Positions 23,420 to 33,100 of a DNA stretch of 64,000 nucleotides are shown one piece after another. The notes below the pieces were generated by a model, which made no database searches, had not been told where the DNA came from, and saw only the letters and a program-made list of their open reading frames with translations. The number at the start of each line of letters is the position of its first letter. The stretch's first letter is position 1. Location of the stretch: positions 806,001 to 870,000 of the forward strand of contig JABTUE010000001.1 in assembly GCA_015075515.1 (NCBI GenBank). The letters run 5' to 3'. The translations under genes and the position numbers were made by a program. The DNA is from Planctomycetota bacterium. GTDB lineage: Bacteria; Planctomycetota; UBA8742; UBA2392.

Positions 23420-25579
23420 TCAGCGCACGGCGGGTTCCAGGTTCGCCATCAGTGTGGCCGCCGGGATTGTCAGCTCAACCCGGGTTGTGCCGCGCAACAC
23501 CACCACCGGCACGGTGGTCTTGCCCCGGTTGGCCTCGACCATGGCGTTGAGTTCGGCGCGGTTGGCGACCGGGCGTGCGTCGTACTCGATCAGGATGTCG
23601 CCGGTGCGTACCCCGGTCCGGAACAGTTCGGACCCCTGATCTACCCAGCCAAAGCGCAGGGCGTTGGCCTCCACCAGCGTCAGGGTGACCTCGTTCAGGC
23701 GGCCGGCGGCCACGGTGACCTCGACCAGGCGTGACCCGAGCCTGCCGCACGAAACGGCCATCAGGTAGGTGCCCTCGGGCAGGGTCAAGGTGTGCTCGGG
23801 TTTATCCATGAAGGATTCAGACGGGGGTTCACCGTCGCCACGGCTGTACCACAGTGTCATCCATTCGTTGCGACCTGCCGGAAAGCCCTTCACGGTAACT
23901 TTCAGCGTGCACAGCCCGGCCACGCGGATGTCGTGGCGCAGCCCGGTGCCTGTGATCTGGACGACCTCAGAGGCCTCACAGCGGCTCTGGGGGTCGAGAA
24001 ACACCTCAAAGGCCCAGGCGCCCCGGGATAACGGCTGGGTGGTGAACGCGCCGTCTTTCCGTGTGTAGGTCACCAGATAGCGGCCCTTTTCGCCGCCGCC
24101 GGGTGGTGTCAGGCGCAGGTACACGTCGGCGAGCCCCCGGCCCGAGCTGTCGGTGACGCGGCCGGTCACGACGCAGCCGGGCGCCAGCGTGACCTCAAGC
24201 CGTTGGGGGCCGGTGGTCAGGTCTACTTCATGCCATTGCGGCGCGTAGGCGTCGGAGTGCATGTCAATGCGAACCTCCACCACGGCGCGCGGCAGACCGA
24301 GATGGAGGGTTTCGCCGGGCACGCCGGTTTCCTGGCTCAGGGCATGCAAGTGCTCGCCGGCGGCATCCTGCAAGGTCACCCACACGTTTCCCACGGGTTT
24401 GCCTTCGGGGTTCAGTACCCGCACGGTCAGCGCGGGGCCCGCATCCAGCACGAGTTTGATGTCGGAATCGGATTCGGATTCCAGCTTCACGCTTACCGGT
24501 TCGCTGTCCAAGGCGCCGGCACGGGCCTTGACCTGGTATTCGCCGGGCGCCAGTGAATGCAGAATGAAACGCCCGGACACGTCACACCGCACTTCGATCG
24601 GGTCGTCCGGGCCGTTCTCAGCGCCGGCGGCGGGCAGGGCCAGCACCGTGGCCTTTGGCACGGGCGAACCCGAAGGGCTGACCACCTGACCGGTCAGCCG
24701 TGGCGCCACCCGCAAGACAACGCGCAGGTCGCGCCGTCCGCGCGTTTCCACGCCCAAAGGCTCCGACGGCACAAAGCCCGGCGCCTCGATCCGGAAGCGG
24801 ACATGGCCGGCCTCCCAGCGCATCACAAACCGGCCGGGCTGGGGCGACGCCTCGCCGGAGTCATGAAACGCCTCGCCCCAGGATCGGGTCACCCGCAGGC
24901 CCGGTACCGGGTGGCCCTGCGGATCTACGGCCTCGCCAAGGGTCAAGGCGGCTACCCCGTACTGCAATATGAGTGTTTCGCCCGCCGAGCAGTCCGTTTT
25001 GCGCAGCGCGCCCCACAGGTCGTGGTGGGCCGTGACAAAGTACAGGTGATCGCGGGCCAGTTCGCGAAACGCGAACCGCCCGGCCTCGTCGCTGGTGGTG
25101 TGCCAGGTGTTGCGCCGGGCCTCGGCGATGAGGCGCAGTGTGGCTTCGTCCAGCGAAGCCCCGTTCAGGGAAACAGTCCGGCCGCGCGAGTGGGGCAATT
25201 GCGGGGCGGCCCCGATTCGCGCGCCAGGTACCGGGTTGCCGCCGGCGTCGAGCACCATGCCCTCCAGCACGCCGTCGCCGCGAAGCTCGGGGCGGGCTTG
25301 GGGCGTGTCGGGTGACGGATCCACGGTCGCGGCGTGTTCCGGCGATCCGTTTTCGCCTCCGGGCTCGCGGTTGCTGGGGCCGGGAGTCGCCCGACCGTTG
25401 GGGCGAGTGTCGGCGCGTTCCGGCGGGGTGTCCGGTGCGGGGGCCGCGCGGGCCGGTTCGCCTGTTGTGGCAACGCGCGGCGGCGCCACGCCGTCGGGGC
25501 GTGTCATGCCGTAAACGCCAAACGCCAGGCCGGCCGCCGCGACAACCAGCAGCGCGACATGGAGCCGATCCAGTTTCAT
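23420..25579 (-). CDS. Membrane-anchored carboxypeptidase-regulatory-like protein with C-terminal PDZ domain
   Basis: A 719-residue protein: one N-terminal membrane helix (LHVALLVVAAAGLAFGVYG), a Pro/Thr/Arg-rich disordered stretch to about residue 100, then several carboxypeptidase-regulatory-like units (for example EGMVLDAGGNPVPGARI, GQVVSPSGSPVPKATVLA, GRVTDSSGRGLADVYLRL). The C-terminal 70 residues form a PDZ-like domain (TGVRTGDILIEYDARPVANRAELNAMV). Start ATG 25579 has GGAGG at 5 nt. It is probably an envelope scaffold or sensor; no catalytic domain is visible. The PDZ end distinguishes it from its two relatives in the window. Confidence 0.85.
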   Translation of the reverse strand: MKLDRLHVALLVVAAAGLAFGVYGMTRPDGVAPPRVATTGEPARAAPAPDTPPERADTRPNGRATPGPSNREPGGENGSPEHAATVDPSPDTPQARPELRGDGVLEGMVLDAGGNPVPGARIGAAPQLPHSRGRTVSLNGASLDEATLRLIAEARRNTWHTTSDEAGRFAFRELARDHLYFVTAHHDLWGALRKTDCSAGETLILQYGVAALTLGEAVDPQGHPVPGLRVTRSWGEAFHDSGEASPQPGRFVMRWEAGHVRFRIEAPGFVPSEPLGVETRGRRDLRVVLRVAPRLTGQVVSPSGSPVPKATVLALPAAGAENGPDDPIEVRCDVSGRFILHSLAPGEYQVKARAGALDSEPVSVKLESESDSDIKLVLDAGPALTVRVLNPEGKPVGNVWVTLQDAAGEHLHALSQETGVPGETLHLGLPRAVVEVRIDMHSDAYAPQWHEVDLTTGPQRLEVTLAPGCVVTGRVTDSSGRGLADVYLRLTPPGGGEKGRYLVTYTRKDGAFTTQPLSRGAWAFEVFLDPQSRCEASEVVQITGTGLRHDIRVAGLCTLKVTVKGFPAGRNEWMTLWYSRGDGEPPSESFMDKPEHTLTLPEGTYLMAVSCGRLGSRLVEVTVAAGRLNEVTLTLVEANALRFGWVDQGSELFRTGVRTGDILIEYDARPVANRAELNAMVEANRGKTTVPVVVLRGTTRVELTIPAATLMANLEPAVR

Positions 25580-25648
25580 GGGTGCCTCCGGATCCGCAGC
25601 CGAACCAGTATACGGGCACGCGCGGGGGGCCAAAGGTCAATCGCCGGG

Positions 25649-26479
25649 TTACTCGCCGGGGATGCTGTCCTTGACGCTGGCGATGCGGCCTTCCAGGGGG
25701 CTTGAGGCGTTGGCGTAGAGTTTGCGCGGGATGCGCCCGGCCAGATAGGCCAGACGGCCGGCCTCGACCCCGGCCTTCATGGCGTAAGCCATGCGCAGGG
25801 GGTCTTTGGCGTGGGCGATGCCGGTGTTGAGCAGCACGCCGTCGGCGCCCAGTTCCATGGCGATGGCGACGTCGCTGGCGGTGCCGACGCCGGCGTCCAC
25901 GATGATCGGCACGCCGAACTCGCCGCGCACGGTCTCGAGAATAATCCGCAGGTTGTTGGGGTTCAGCACGCCCTGGCCGCTGCCGATGGGCGACCCGGCG
26001 GGCATCACGCTGGCCACGCCCAGCCTGGCCAGATGGCGGGCCATGATCGGGTCGTCGCTGGTGTAGACCAGCACGGTAAAGCCTTCCCGGACCAGTTGCT
26101 CGCAGGCGCGCAGCGTGCCCACGGGGTCGGGCAGCAGGGTTTTTTCGTCGGCCAGCACTTCCACCTTGACCAGGTCGGTGCCCAGGGCCTCGCGCGACAG
26201 GTGGGCGGTGCGCACGGCGTCTTCGGCGGTGTAGCAGCCGGCGGTGTTGGGCAGGATGCGGTAGCGCGACTGGTCAATCCAGCTGAGCAGGTTTTCTTCG
26301 CGCCGGCCGTCGAGTTTGACGCGGCGCACGGCCACAGTGACGCAATCGGTGCCGCTGGCGGCCAGACATTCCTTCATCAGGGGAAAGCCGGGGTACTTGC
26401 CGGTGCCGACAATCAGCCGGCTGGCAAAGGTGTACTTGCCGACCTTCAGCGGCGTATCCAGATCTCTGGCTTCGGTCAT
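25649..26479 (-). CDS. thiG: Thiazole synthase ThiG
   Basis: A 276-residue TIM-barrel enzyme that makes the thiazole phosphate ring of thiamine from deoxyxylulose phosphate, glycine imine and the ThiS thiocarboxylate. Visible features: [12 protein letters not shown], the Schiff-base Lys in TDLVKVEVL (Lys105), [27 protein letters not shown] and the phosphate-binding [29 protein letters not shown]. It lies 24 nt after thiS. thiO/thiH and thiF were not found nearby. Confidence 0.97.
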   Translation of the reverse strand: MTEARDLDTPLKVGKYTFASRLIVGTGKYPGFPLMKECLAASGTDCVTVAVRRVKLDGRREENLLSWIDQSRYRILPNTAGCYTAEDAVRTAHLSREALGTDLVKVEVLADEKTLLPDPVGTLRACEQLVREGFTVLVYTSDDPIMARHLARLGVASVMPAGSPIGSGQGVLNPNNLRIILETVRGEFGVPIIVDAGVGTASDVAIAMELGADGVLLNTGIAHAKDPLRMAYAMKAGVEAGRLAYLAGRIPRKLYANASSPLEGRIASVKDSIPGE

Positions 26480-26503
26480 GCTTGTTCCGTGCTGTTCATG
26501 GCA

Positions 26504-26704
26504 TTACCCGCCGCCCACAAAGGTGACGATCTCCAGCCGGTCGCCCTCGGCCAGCGGCGTCTGTTCGTACCGGGCCCTGGGCACCACCTGAAGGTTGCGC
26601 TCGGTGGCGATGCGGTCGTTTTTGACGCCCAGGGTTTCCACCAGTTGCGCCACGGTCGTGCCGGGCGCGACTTCAAGTTCCTTGCCGTTGACGGTGATCT
26701 TCAT
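26504..26704 (-). CDS. thiS: Sulfur carrier protein ThiS
   Basis: A 66-residue ubiquitin-fold protein (MKITVNGKELEVAPGTTVAQL) ending FVGGG; the C-terminal Gly-Gly is adenylated and converted to thiocarboxylate for thiazole formation. It sits between an unknown membrane protein (2-nt gap) and thiG. The start at 26704 is the family-like one; 53 upstream residues in frame belong to the antisense and upstream gene. Confidence 0.95.
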   Translation of the reverse strand: MKITVNGKELEVAPGTTVAQLVETLGVKNDRIATERNLQVVPRARYEQTPLAEGDRLEIVTFVGGG

Positions 26705-26706
26705 GG

Positions 26707-27291
26707 TCAGCGCGGGATGTTCTGGTCGTAGACGAGTCCGCCGATTTTCTGAAGTTCGTCGCCCTGCAGCACGCGCACGCTGCCGTCGGCCAGCAGCACC
26801 ACGGCGTGAAACGGCGGACGCGAACCGCGGTAGGTGCGCTGGGCGGGCTCCACGTCGCTGCACAACGCCCAGCGGGCGGGGTCCATGCCGGCCGGCACAT
26901 CGCCCGAATAGGGCAGCGGCCGGCCCGACAGCAGTCCCTGAAACACGAAATCCTGGGGCAGAAGCTGCACGAACTTCAGGTCGTCCAGGCTGGCGGGCCA
27001 GCGCAGGCCGTCGCCGAACTGGTCGCGGTAGGCGCGCATGGCTTCAGCGATCTGTTCCATCTGGCGGCGCGCGGCGCCGACGCGGCCGGAGCCGGCGTTT
27101 GGCGGCCCGGCCCAGTCGTCGCCGTCGGGTGGCGGCGTTTGCGGGCGCGAAGAACGGCCGGGGTCGTACCACACCAGAAACACGCCGCCGGCCACGCCGG
27201 CCAGAACCGCCAGCACGACCAGACGCGCCCACAGACGGTTGTCGCGGCGGGCAGGCGCGGGCGGCGCATCGGGTGTCGGTTTGACGTCCAT
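26707..27291 (-). CDS. Membrane protein with H-x6-DG-type pilin-like C-terminus, in a thi operon
   Basis: A 194-residue protein with one N-terminal membrane helix (LWARLVVLAVLAGVAGGVFLVW), a helix (RRQMEQIAEAMRAYRDQFGDGLRWPASLDDL) and a C-terminal segment PFHAVVLLADGSVRVL. The alpha-N plus H...DG pattern resembles type II secretion pseudopilin-like (DUF1559-type) proteins of planctomycetes, but there is no prepilin cleavage motif. It is the first gene of the thiS-thiG transcript. TAACCT lies exactly 6 nt before its ATG and there is no Shine-Dalgarno, so it may be leaderless. A role in thiamine metabolism is not implied by the sequence. Confidence 0.7.
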   Translation of the reverse strand: MDVKPTPDAPPAPARRDNRLWARLVVLAVLAGVAGGVFLVWYDPGRSSRPQTPPPDGDDWAGPPNAGSGRVGAARRQMEQIAEAMRAYRDQFGDGLRWPASLDDLKFVQLLPQDFVFQGLLSGRPLPYSGDVPAGMDPARWALCSDVEPAQRTYRGSRPPFHAVVLLADGSVRVLQGDELQKIGGLVYDQNIPR

Positions 27292-27297
27292 GCCAGC

Positions 27298-27303
27298 AGG
27301 TTA
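27298..27303 (-). promoter_or_regulatory. Predicted -10 element, leaderless start of the thi operon
   Basis: TAACCT (27303-27298) is followed by six bases and the ATG at 27291; no ribosome site is present. It is back to back with the manA element. Confidence 0.5.
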
Positions 27304-27340
27304 GCCGCGGCTTGCGCCTGCGCCATAAGGCGGCGCGCGG

Positions 27341-27346
27341 TACAAT
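27341..27346 (+). promoter_or_regulatory. Predicted -10 element, leaderless start of manA
   Basis: TACAAT (27341-27346) is followed by six bases and the manA ATG at 27353. No Shine-Dalgarno is seen. The best -35 (TTGCGC) is too far upstream, so sigma contact would rely on the -10. Confidence 0.5.
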
Positions 27347-27352
27347 GCAGCC

Positions 27353-28327
27353 ATGACCTACCCCCTGCGCCTGCACCGCGTGGCATTGCCCAAGCCCTGG
27401 GCCGGGCGCGAACTGGCGCGCCTGTACCCCCAGGCCGCCGCCGACTGGCCCGAAGGCACCGGCGAGAGCCTCGAGGCCGGCGATCTGCCCGGCGCGTCCA
27501 GCGTTGTGGCCAACGGCCCCTGGCGCGACCTGAACCTGGGCCAGTTGATGCAGAGCCACCGGCTGTCGCTGCTGGGGCAACTGGCGGGCGCCGACGAACT
27601 GCCGGATTTTCCGCTGTGCCTGAAACTGCTGGACACGCGCGAGCCGCTGAGCGTCCAGAACCACCCCGGCGACCAGTTCCGCAGGGGCCACCGCGTGTTT
27701 CGCGGCAAAAGCGAGGCCTGGCTGGTGCTGCACGCGCAGCCCGGCGCGGTGATCTACCAGGGCCTGCGGCCGGGGCTGAAGCCGGCGGATTTCGAAGACG
27801 CGCTGCGCCACGACCGCGCGGCCGAGGCGCTGCGTGCCTGGCCGGTGCAGGCCGGCGACTGGCTGTACAACCCCGCGGGCGTGGTGCACGCCGTGGGCGG
27901 CGGGCTGGCGCTGTGGGAGCTGCAGCAGAACTGCCCGCTGACCTACCGGCTGTGGGATTTCCCGCGGCCGGGCGGCCCGCGGCGCGAGCTGCACCGGCGC
28001 CAGGGCATGGCCGCGGCGCGCTGGGATCTGGAGCCCGTGGCGCCGCGCCGGCCCCGCGACGACGACATACTGGTGGATGAAGGGCCGTTCGGCGCGCGCA
28101 TGCTGCGGCTGTCCCGGGCGCGGCAGTTGGGCCGCACCTGGGCCGGGTTCACGCTGATGACGTGTCTTGCGGGCCGGTGCGAGGTCACGGCACGGGCGGG
28201 CAACACGCTGGAGGCGGTGATTCTGCACGCCCCGGAAACGGTGCTGTTTCCGTCGGACTTCACGGCGTTTGAGTTTTACCCCCAGGGGCCCTGCGAGCTG
28301 ATGCTGGCCTGGGCGCGGGCGTCGTAG
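27353..28327 (+). CDS. manA: Type I phosphomannose isomerase
   Basis: A 324-residue zinc enzyme interconverting fructose 6-phosphate and mannose 6-phosphate. The cupin metal ligands are visible: Gln102 and His104 in LSVQNHPGD, Glu121 in KSEAW, and His179 in NPAGVVHAVGGG. The length is that of the short bacterial class I enzymes. It is divergent from the thi operon and ends 16 nt from the convergent ETF-QO stop. Confidence 0.93.
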   Translation: MTYPLRLHRVALPKPWAGRELARLYPQAAADWPEGTGESLEAGDLPGASSVVANGPWRDLNLGQLMQSHRLSLLGQLAGADELPDFPLCLKLLDTREPLSVQNHPGDQFRRGHRVFRGKSEAWLVLHAQPGAVIYQGLRPGLKPADFEDALRHDRAAEALRAWPVQAGDWLYNPAGVVHAVGGGLALWELQQNCPLTYRLWDFPRPGGPRRELHRRQGMAAARWDLEPVAPRRPRDDDILVDEGPFGARMLRLSRARQLGRTWAGFTLMTCLAGRCEVTARAGNTLEAVILHAPETVLFPSDFTAFEFYPQGPCELMLAWARAS

Positions 28328-28343
28328 GGTCAGGTCGCAGGGT

Positions 28344-30116
28344 CTACATGTTGGTGTAGACCGGGCCTCCGCCGCCTTCGGGCACTACCCAGTTGATGAT
28401 CTGGTAGGGGTCCTTGATGTCGCAGGTCTTGCAGTGCACGCAGTTGCTGGCGTTGATTTTCAGGACCAGCCCGGCGCTTGTGGTCTTGCCCTCGCCGTTG
28501 CGGTCCAGTTGCGGGCTGCCGCCCTTGCCTTCGTCTTTGGGCACCATTTCGTAGACATTGGCCGGGCAGAAATGCTGGCAGGGGTTGCCGTATTCCTGTG
28601 CGCACCGGGTGACGCAAACGTCGGGTTGAGTGACCTGCAGGTGGCAGGGCTGGTCTTCGTTGTGGGTGCTGCCGGAAAAGTACACGTCCTTGAGCTTGTC
28701 AAACGTCAGCTTGTCGTCAAAGCTGCTCTTGGGTGTGGGTTTGGTGGTGCCGCCTTCGCCGGGCAGGCGGGTGTAGTCCTTGTAGTCGGCGTGCACGGAC
28801 AGGCGCGAGCTGATGCCGCGGCCGCCGCTGATCATGGCCACGGCGGTGTTGACCATGCCGAAGGTTTCGCCGCGCTGGAAGCCCTGGCGGAAGTTGCGCA
28901 CCGACCACAGTTCCTGTTTGGCCCAGCTTGTTTCAAACAGGTTCTGGTACTTGTGCAGGCGCAGGGCCGAAAAGTCGTTGTCGCGCAGACATTCAAAGAT
29001 GGTCTGGGCCGCCAGCATGCCTGACTTGATGGCCAGGTGAATGCCCTTGAGCCGCATGGAGTTCAAAAAGCCCGCCGTGTCGCCGACCAGCAGCACGCCG
29101 TCGGCCGACAGCCGGGGCATGCTGAAATAGCCGCCGTCGGGAATCGTCTTGGCGCCGTAATGCAGCAGCTCGCCGCCCTCCAGAATCCCCGCCAGCCACT
29201 TGTGCGTCTTCCACTTCTGGAACAGCGCGTGCGGGTCCAGCGTGGGGTCCCTGTAATCCAGCCCGATCACCCAGCCGATGCTGGCCACGCCGTCGGCCAT
29301 GCCGTAGACCCAGCCGCCGCCGAACACGCCCCTGGGCATCGGCCACTTCATGGTGTGGTAGACATCGCCGGGCTTGAGGATTTCACGCCCCCTGTCGGAC
29401 AGCTTCCAGACTTCCTTGACGCCGATCTGGTACACCTGGTCGTTGCGGCCTTCATCCAGCTTGAGTTTCGGAATCAGGTGCTTGGCCAGGCTGCCGCGTG
29501 TGCCTTCGCCCAGCACGGTCACCTTCGCCACCAGGTCGGCGCCGGGGGTGAACTCGCCGTCCTTGACCTCGCGCCACTTGTTCACGCCGCTGTCGCGCAC
29601 GCGCACGCCGCGCACGCGGTTGCCGTCGTACAGCACGTCGCTGCCCGGAAAGCCCGGAAAGATGTTCACGCCCGCGGCCTCGGCCTGTTGCGCCAGCCAC
29701 TTGACCACCTTGTTCAGGCTGACGACGTACTTGCCGGTGTTGTGCAGGCTGGCGGGGACAAACGCGAGCTTTTTGATCGTTCCGTTGGGTCTGAACTTGA
29801 CCATGGCGTCGCGCGCCACGGGGGCCTCAATTGGAAAGCCCTGTTCCTTCCAGTCGGGCATCAGTTCGGCAATGCCGCGCGGGTCCATGACCGCGCCGGA
29901 AAGCTGGTGGTGCCCGATTTCGGCGCCTTTTTCAATGATGCTGACCTGCGGGGCCAGTGGATTGGCCGCCGTTTCGTTGTGCTTTTTGACCAGTTGCATC
30001 AGGTGAATCGCCAGCGACAGGTTGGCCGCGCCGGCGCCGACCAGCAGCACGTCCTGTTCCATGGTTTCGCGCGGGACGGATTCAGGGTCGTAAGGTGTGC
30101 CGGTGCTGTCGCTCAT
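28344..30116 (-). CDS. Electron-transfer flavoprotein:ubiquinone/menaquinone oxidoreductase (ETF-QO)
   Basis: A 590-residue protein that passes electrons from ETF (fatty acid or amino acid oxidation) to the quinone pool at the membrane. It has an N-terminal FAD fold (QDVLLVGAGAANLSLAIHLM), the IIEKGAEIGHHQLSGAVMDPRGIAEL region, VLGEGTRGSLAKHL, GDTAGFLNSMRLKGIHLAIKSG, and a C-terminal [4Fe-4S] domain with C-x2-C-x2-C in NCVHCKTCDIKDPYQIINW. Start ATG 30116 agrees with family N-termini; GGAGG is 12 nt upstream. ETF subunits were not found in the window. Confidence 0.96.
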   Translation of the reverse strand: MSDSTGTPYDPESVPRETMEQDVLLVGAGAANLSLAIHLMQLVKKHNETAANPLAPQVSIIEKGAEIGHHQLSGAVMDPRGIAELMPDWKEQGFPIEAPVARDAMVKFRPNGTIKKLAFVPASLHNTGKYVVSLNKVVKWLAQQAEAAGVNIFPGFPGSDVLYDGNRVRGVRVRDSGVNKWREVKDGEFTPGADLVAKVTVLGEGTRGSLAKHLIPKLKLDEGRNDQVYQIGVKEVWKLSDRGREILKPGDVYHTMKWPMPRGVFGGGWVYGMADGVASIGWVIGLDYRDPTLDPHALFQKWKTHKWLAGILEGGELLHYGAKTIPDGGYFSMPRLSADGVLLVGDTAGFLNSMRLKGIHLAIKSGMLAAQTIFECLRDNDFSALRLHKYQNLFETSWAKQELWSVRNFRQGFQRGETFGMVNTAVAMISGGRGISSRLSVHADYKDYTRLPGEGGTTKPTPKSSFDDKLTFDKLKDVYFSGSTHNEDQPCHLQVTQPDVCVTRCAQEYGNPCQHFCPANVYEMVPKDEGKGGSPQLDRNGEGKTTSAGLVLKINASNCVHCKTCDIKDPYQIINWVVPEGGGGPVYTNM

Positions 30117-30171
30117 GGCGGGGTAACGCCTCCGCCCGGATGTTAGGCCGCCAATGCGGGGCGGCAACAGG

Positions 30172-33100
30172 CTAGGTCGCGGCGTACTGGATGCGGTCAG
30201 GCGGGATCATGCCGGTCAGCACCTGCTCAAAGTCACGTGTCGGCTGCACGCGGAAATCGGGCCCGGCCTCGATCAGGTCCAGCTCCACGCCGTCTTCGCC
30301 CAGCACGCGAAAGAACAGCGGCGTGGTGCCGTGGTGGGCCAGCGCGGCTTCGCTGATGCGGCCCAGCAATTCGCCGTTGACTTCGGCCGCGGTCAGGGTC
30401 AGGCAGATGCCGCCGGTGAAACGCGCGCGCGCGTTGGCGGCGTGGGTCAGTTCGGCGGCCTTGATCGCATGGCGCCCGTCGCGGTCGGCCTCGGGTTCGC
30501 CGGTGGCGAACAGGGCCATGCCTTCCCTGATTTTTCCGGCCCACTGGCCGGCCAGATCGCCAAACACCAGCACGCGGAACGCCCCGCGCGGGCCGGCAAG
30601 GTTGAACGTGGCGTATTCGTTGCCGCGCTGGCTTTTGCCGGCGCGCAGTCCGGCCACGGTGCCGCCCACGCGCACGCGGGTGCCCTTTTCGACCAGCGCC
30701 AGGTCTTCGGGCGTGGTGGTGGTGAACAGGCGGAACTCGGCCTCGAACTTCAGGGATTCGTCGGCTTCAAACTCGGCTTCGGCGTCGCGTGCGTGCACAA
30801 TCTTTCCGGCCAGAACGCTGACCTGCTGGTTGTCTTCGTCGTCGCCCTGCACTTCGGCCATGCCGCGCAGAATTACGGGCGCGTCTTCGGCGATCACGTC
30901 GGCGTGGGCCTCCAGCACGTCGGGAAACACGGTGACTTTGGTGATGCCGGTTTCGTCCACCAGGTCAAAGCGGGCCATTTTCTTGCCGAAGTTGCGGCTG
31001 TTTTCGTTCTTGATCACGCTTACGTTCAGGCCGCTGATCAGGCCGCCCAGGGTCACCGGGCCGCCGGCGCCGTTTTCGCGCAGCTTGGCGGCGTTGTCGC
31101 GGGCAAATTTTTCAAACACCGGCCGGAAGCTTTCCAGCGGCGAACTGGTGATGTACAGGCCGAAGGTTTCCTTTTCGGCGCGTTGCAGTTCGGACTCGGT
31201 GAACGGCGGCTTGTCGGGCAGCAGCGCGCGGTCGCGGGCGGCTTCGTCTTCTGTCTTTTCGGCCCTGGCCGGGCCCCCGAACATGCCCTTCTGGCCGCGG
31301 GCGCGGTCGGCCGCGCCTTCCAGCGCCACGCCGATGGCGCGTTCCAGACCGGCCAGCAGGCTGCTGCGGTTGATGCCCAGGCTGTCGAACACGCCGCCCT
31401 TGGCCAGTGATTCGATCACCGGCCGGCCCACCTGGGTCAGGTCCACGTTGTCCAGAAAGTGCATGAAGCCGCGGAAGCGGCCCACCTTGCGGCGCGCCTC
31501 GATGATCTTTTCAACCGCCTTGGTCCCCACGCCCTTCATGCCCGACAGGCCGAACACGATTTTGCCGCCGGCGGGCGTGAACTCGGCATCGCTGATGTTG
31601 ATGTCCGGCGCGACCACCTTTACGCCGCTGGCGCGCACGTGGCGCATGGATTCGACAATCTTGTCGTTGTTGCCGATCATGCTGCTCAGCAGCGCGGCGT
31701 AGTATTCGGCCGGATAGTGCGTCTTCAGCCACGCGGTCTGGTACGTGATCAGCCCGTAGGCCACGGTGTGGGCCTTGTTGAAGCCGTAGCTGCCAAAGCC
31801 CTCAATCTGGTTCCACAGCAGTTCGCCCAGCTTGCGGCCGAAGCCGGATTTTTCGCAGCCCTCCACGAACTTGGGCCGCAGTTTGTCCATTTCGTCCTGT
31901 TTTTTCTTGCCGATCGCCTTGCGCAGCTTGTCGGCCTCGCCGGGCGAAAAGCCCGCCAGGTGGCGCGAGATCAGCATCGCCTGTTCCTGGTAGATCAGGG
32001 TGCCGTAGGTGTCGGAAAGAATCCTGCGCAACTGTTCAACGGCCGCGGCGTTGGCGATGCCCTCGGCTTCGCCGGGCATGGTCACCTTCATGCGGCCGTG
32101 CTTGCGGGCGGCGAATTCCTTGTCCACGCCGGCGCTCAGCGGGCCGGGGCGGTAAATCGCCAGCACCGCCGAAATGTCCTCAAAGGTGCTGGGCTTGATG
32201 CTCTGCAGCAGCCGGCACATGCCCTCGCTTTCCACCTGAAACACGCCAAAGCCGTCGCCGGCGGCCAGCGTCCTGTACGTCGCCTCGTCGTCCAGCGTGT
32301 GCAGGCTTTTGTACGGCGCGTCTTTGGGCGCGGTGACGGGGTCCAGGTCAATCTTCGGGCCGCCGCCTTTGGCAATCAGTTCCACGGCGCGCTGCATGAT
32401 CGTCAGGTTGCGCAGGCCCAGAAAATCCATCTTGAGCAGACCGGCGGCCTCAACCTCGTTCATGTTGTATTGCGTGGCCATCACGTAGCACTTGTTGCCC
32501 TGGGCGTCTTTTTCGCCGCTTTCCTGGCGCATCAGCGGCAGATAGCTGGTCACGTCGCGGTCGGCGATCACCACGCCGGCGGCGTGAACGCCCGAGCCGC
32601 GGTTGAGACCCTCCAGCTTCATGGCGGTGTCCACGACGGTTCTGATTTCGGGGTCTTTGTCGTAGGCGGCCTTGAACTCGGGTTCTTCCTTCAGGCAGTC
32701 GGCCAGCGGTTTGACCTTGCCCTGCAGTTGCGGGACCAGTTTGGTCAGGTCGTTGATCTTTTTCAGGCTTACGCCCAGCACGCGACCGGCGTCCTTGACG
32801 GCGGCGCGGGCCAGCAGCTTGGAAAACGTGCCGATCTGGCACACGCACTGGTCGCCGTATTTGTTGCGAACGTAGTCAATCACTTCGCCGCGCCGGTCCA
32901 CGCAGAAGTCAATGTCAATGTCCGGCATGCTGATGCGGTCGGGGTTCAGAAACCGCTCAAACAGCAGGTTGTAGCGCAGCGGGTCAAGGTTGGTGATGCC
33001 CAGCGCGTAGGCCACAATCGCGCCGGCGGCCGAGCCGCGGCCGGGGCCGACGGGAATGCCGCGCTGTTTGGCCCAGCCGATGAAATCGGAAACGATCAGG

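Noticed and set aside
27292-27352. Thiamine pyrophosphate riboswitch in front of the thi operon
   Set aside because: Only about 60 nt separate the divergent starts and the conserved CTGAGA and ACC...GAACCTGAT strings are absent.
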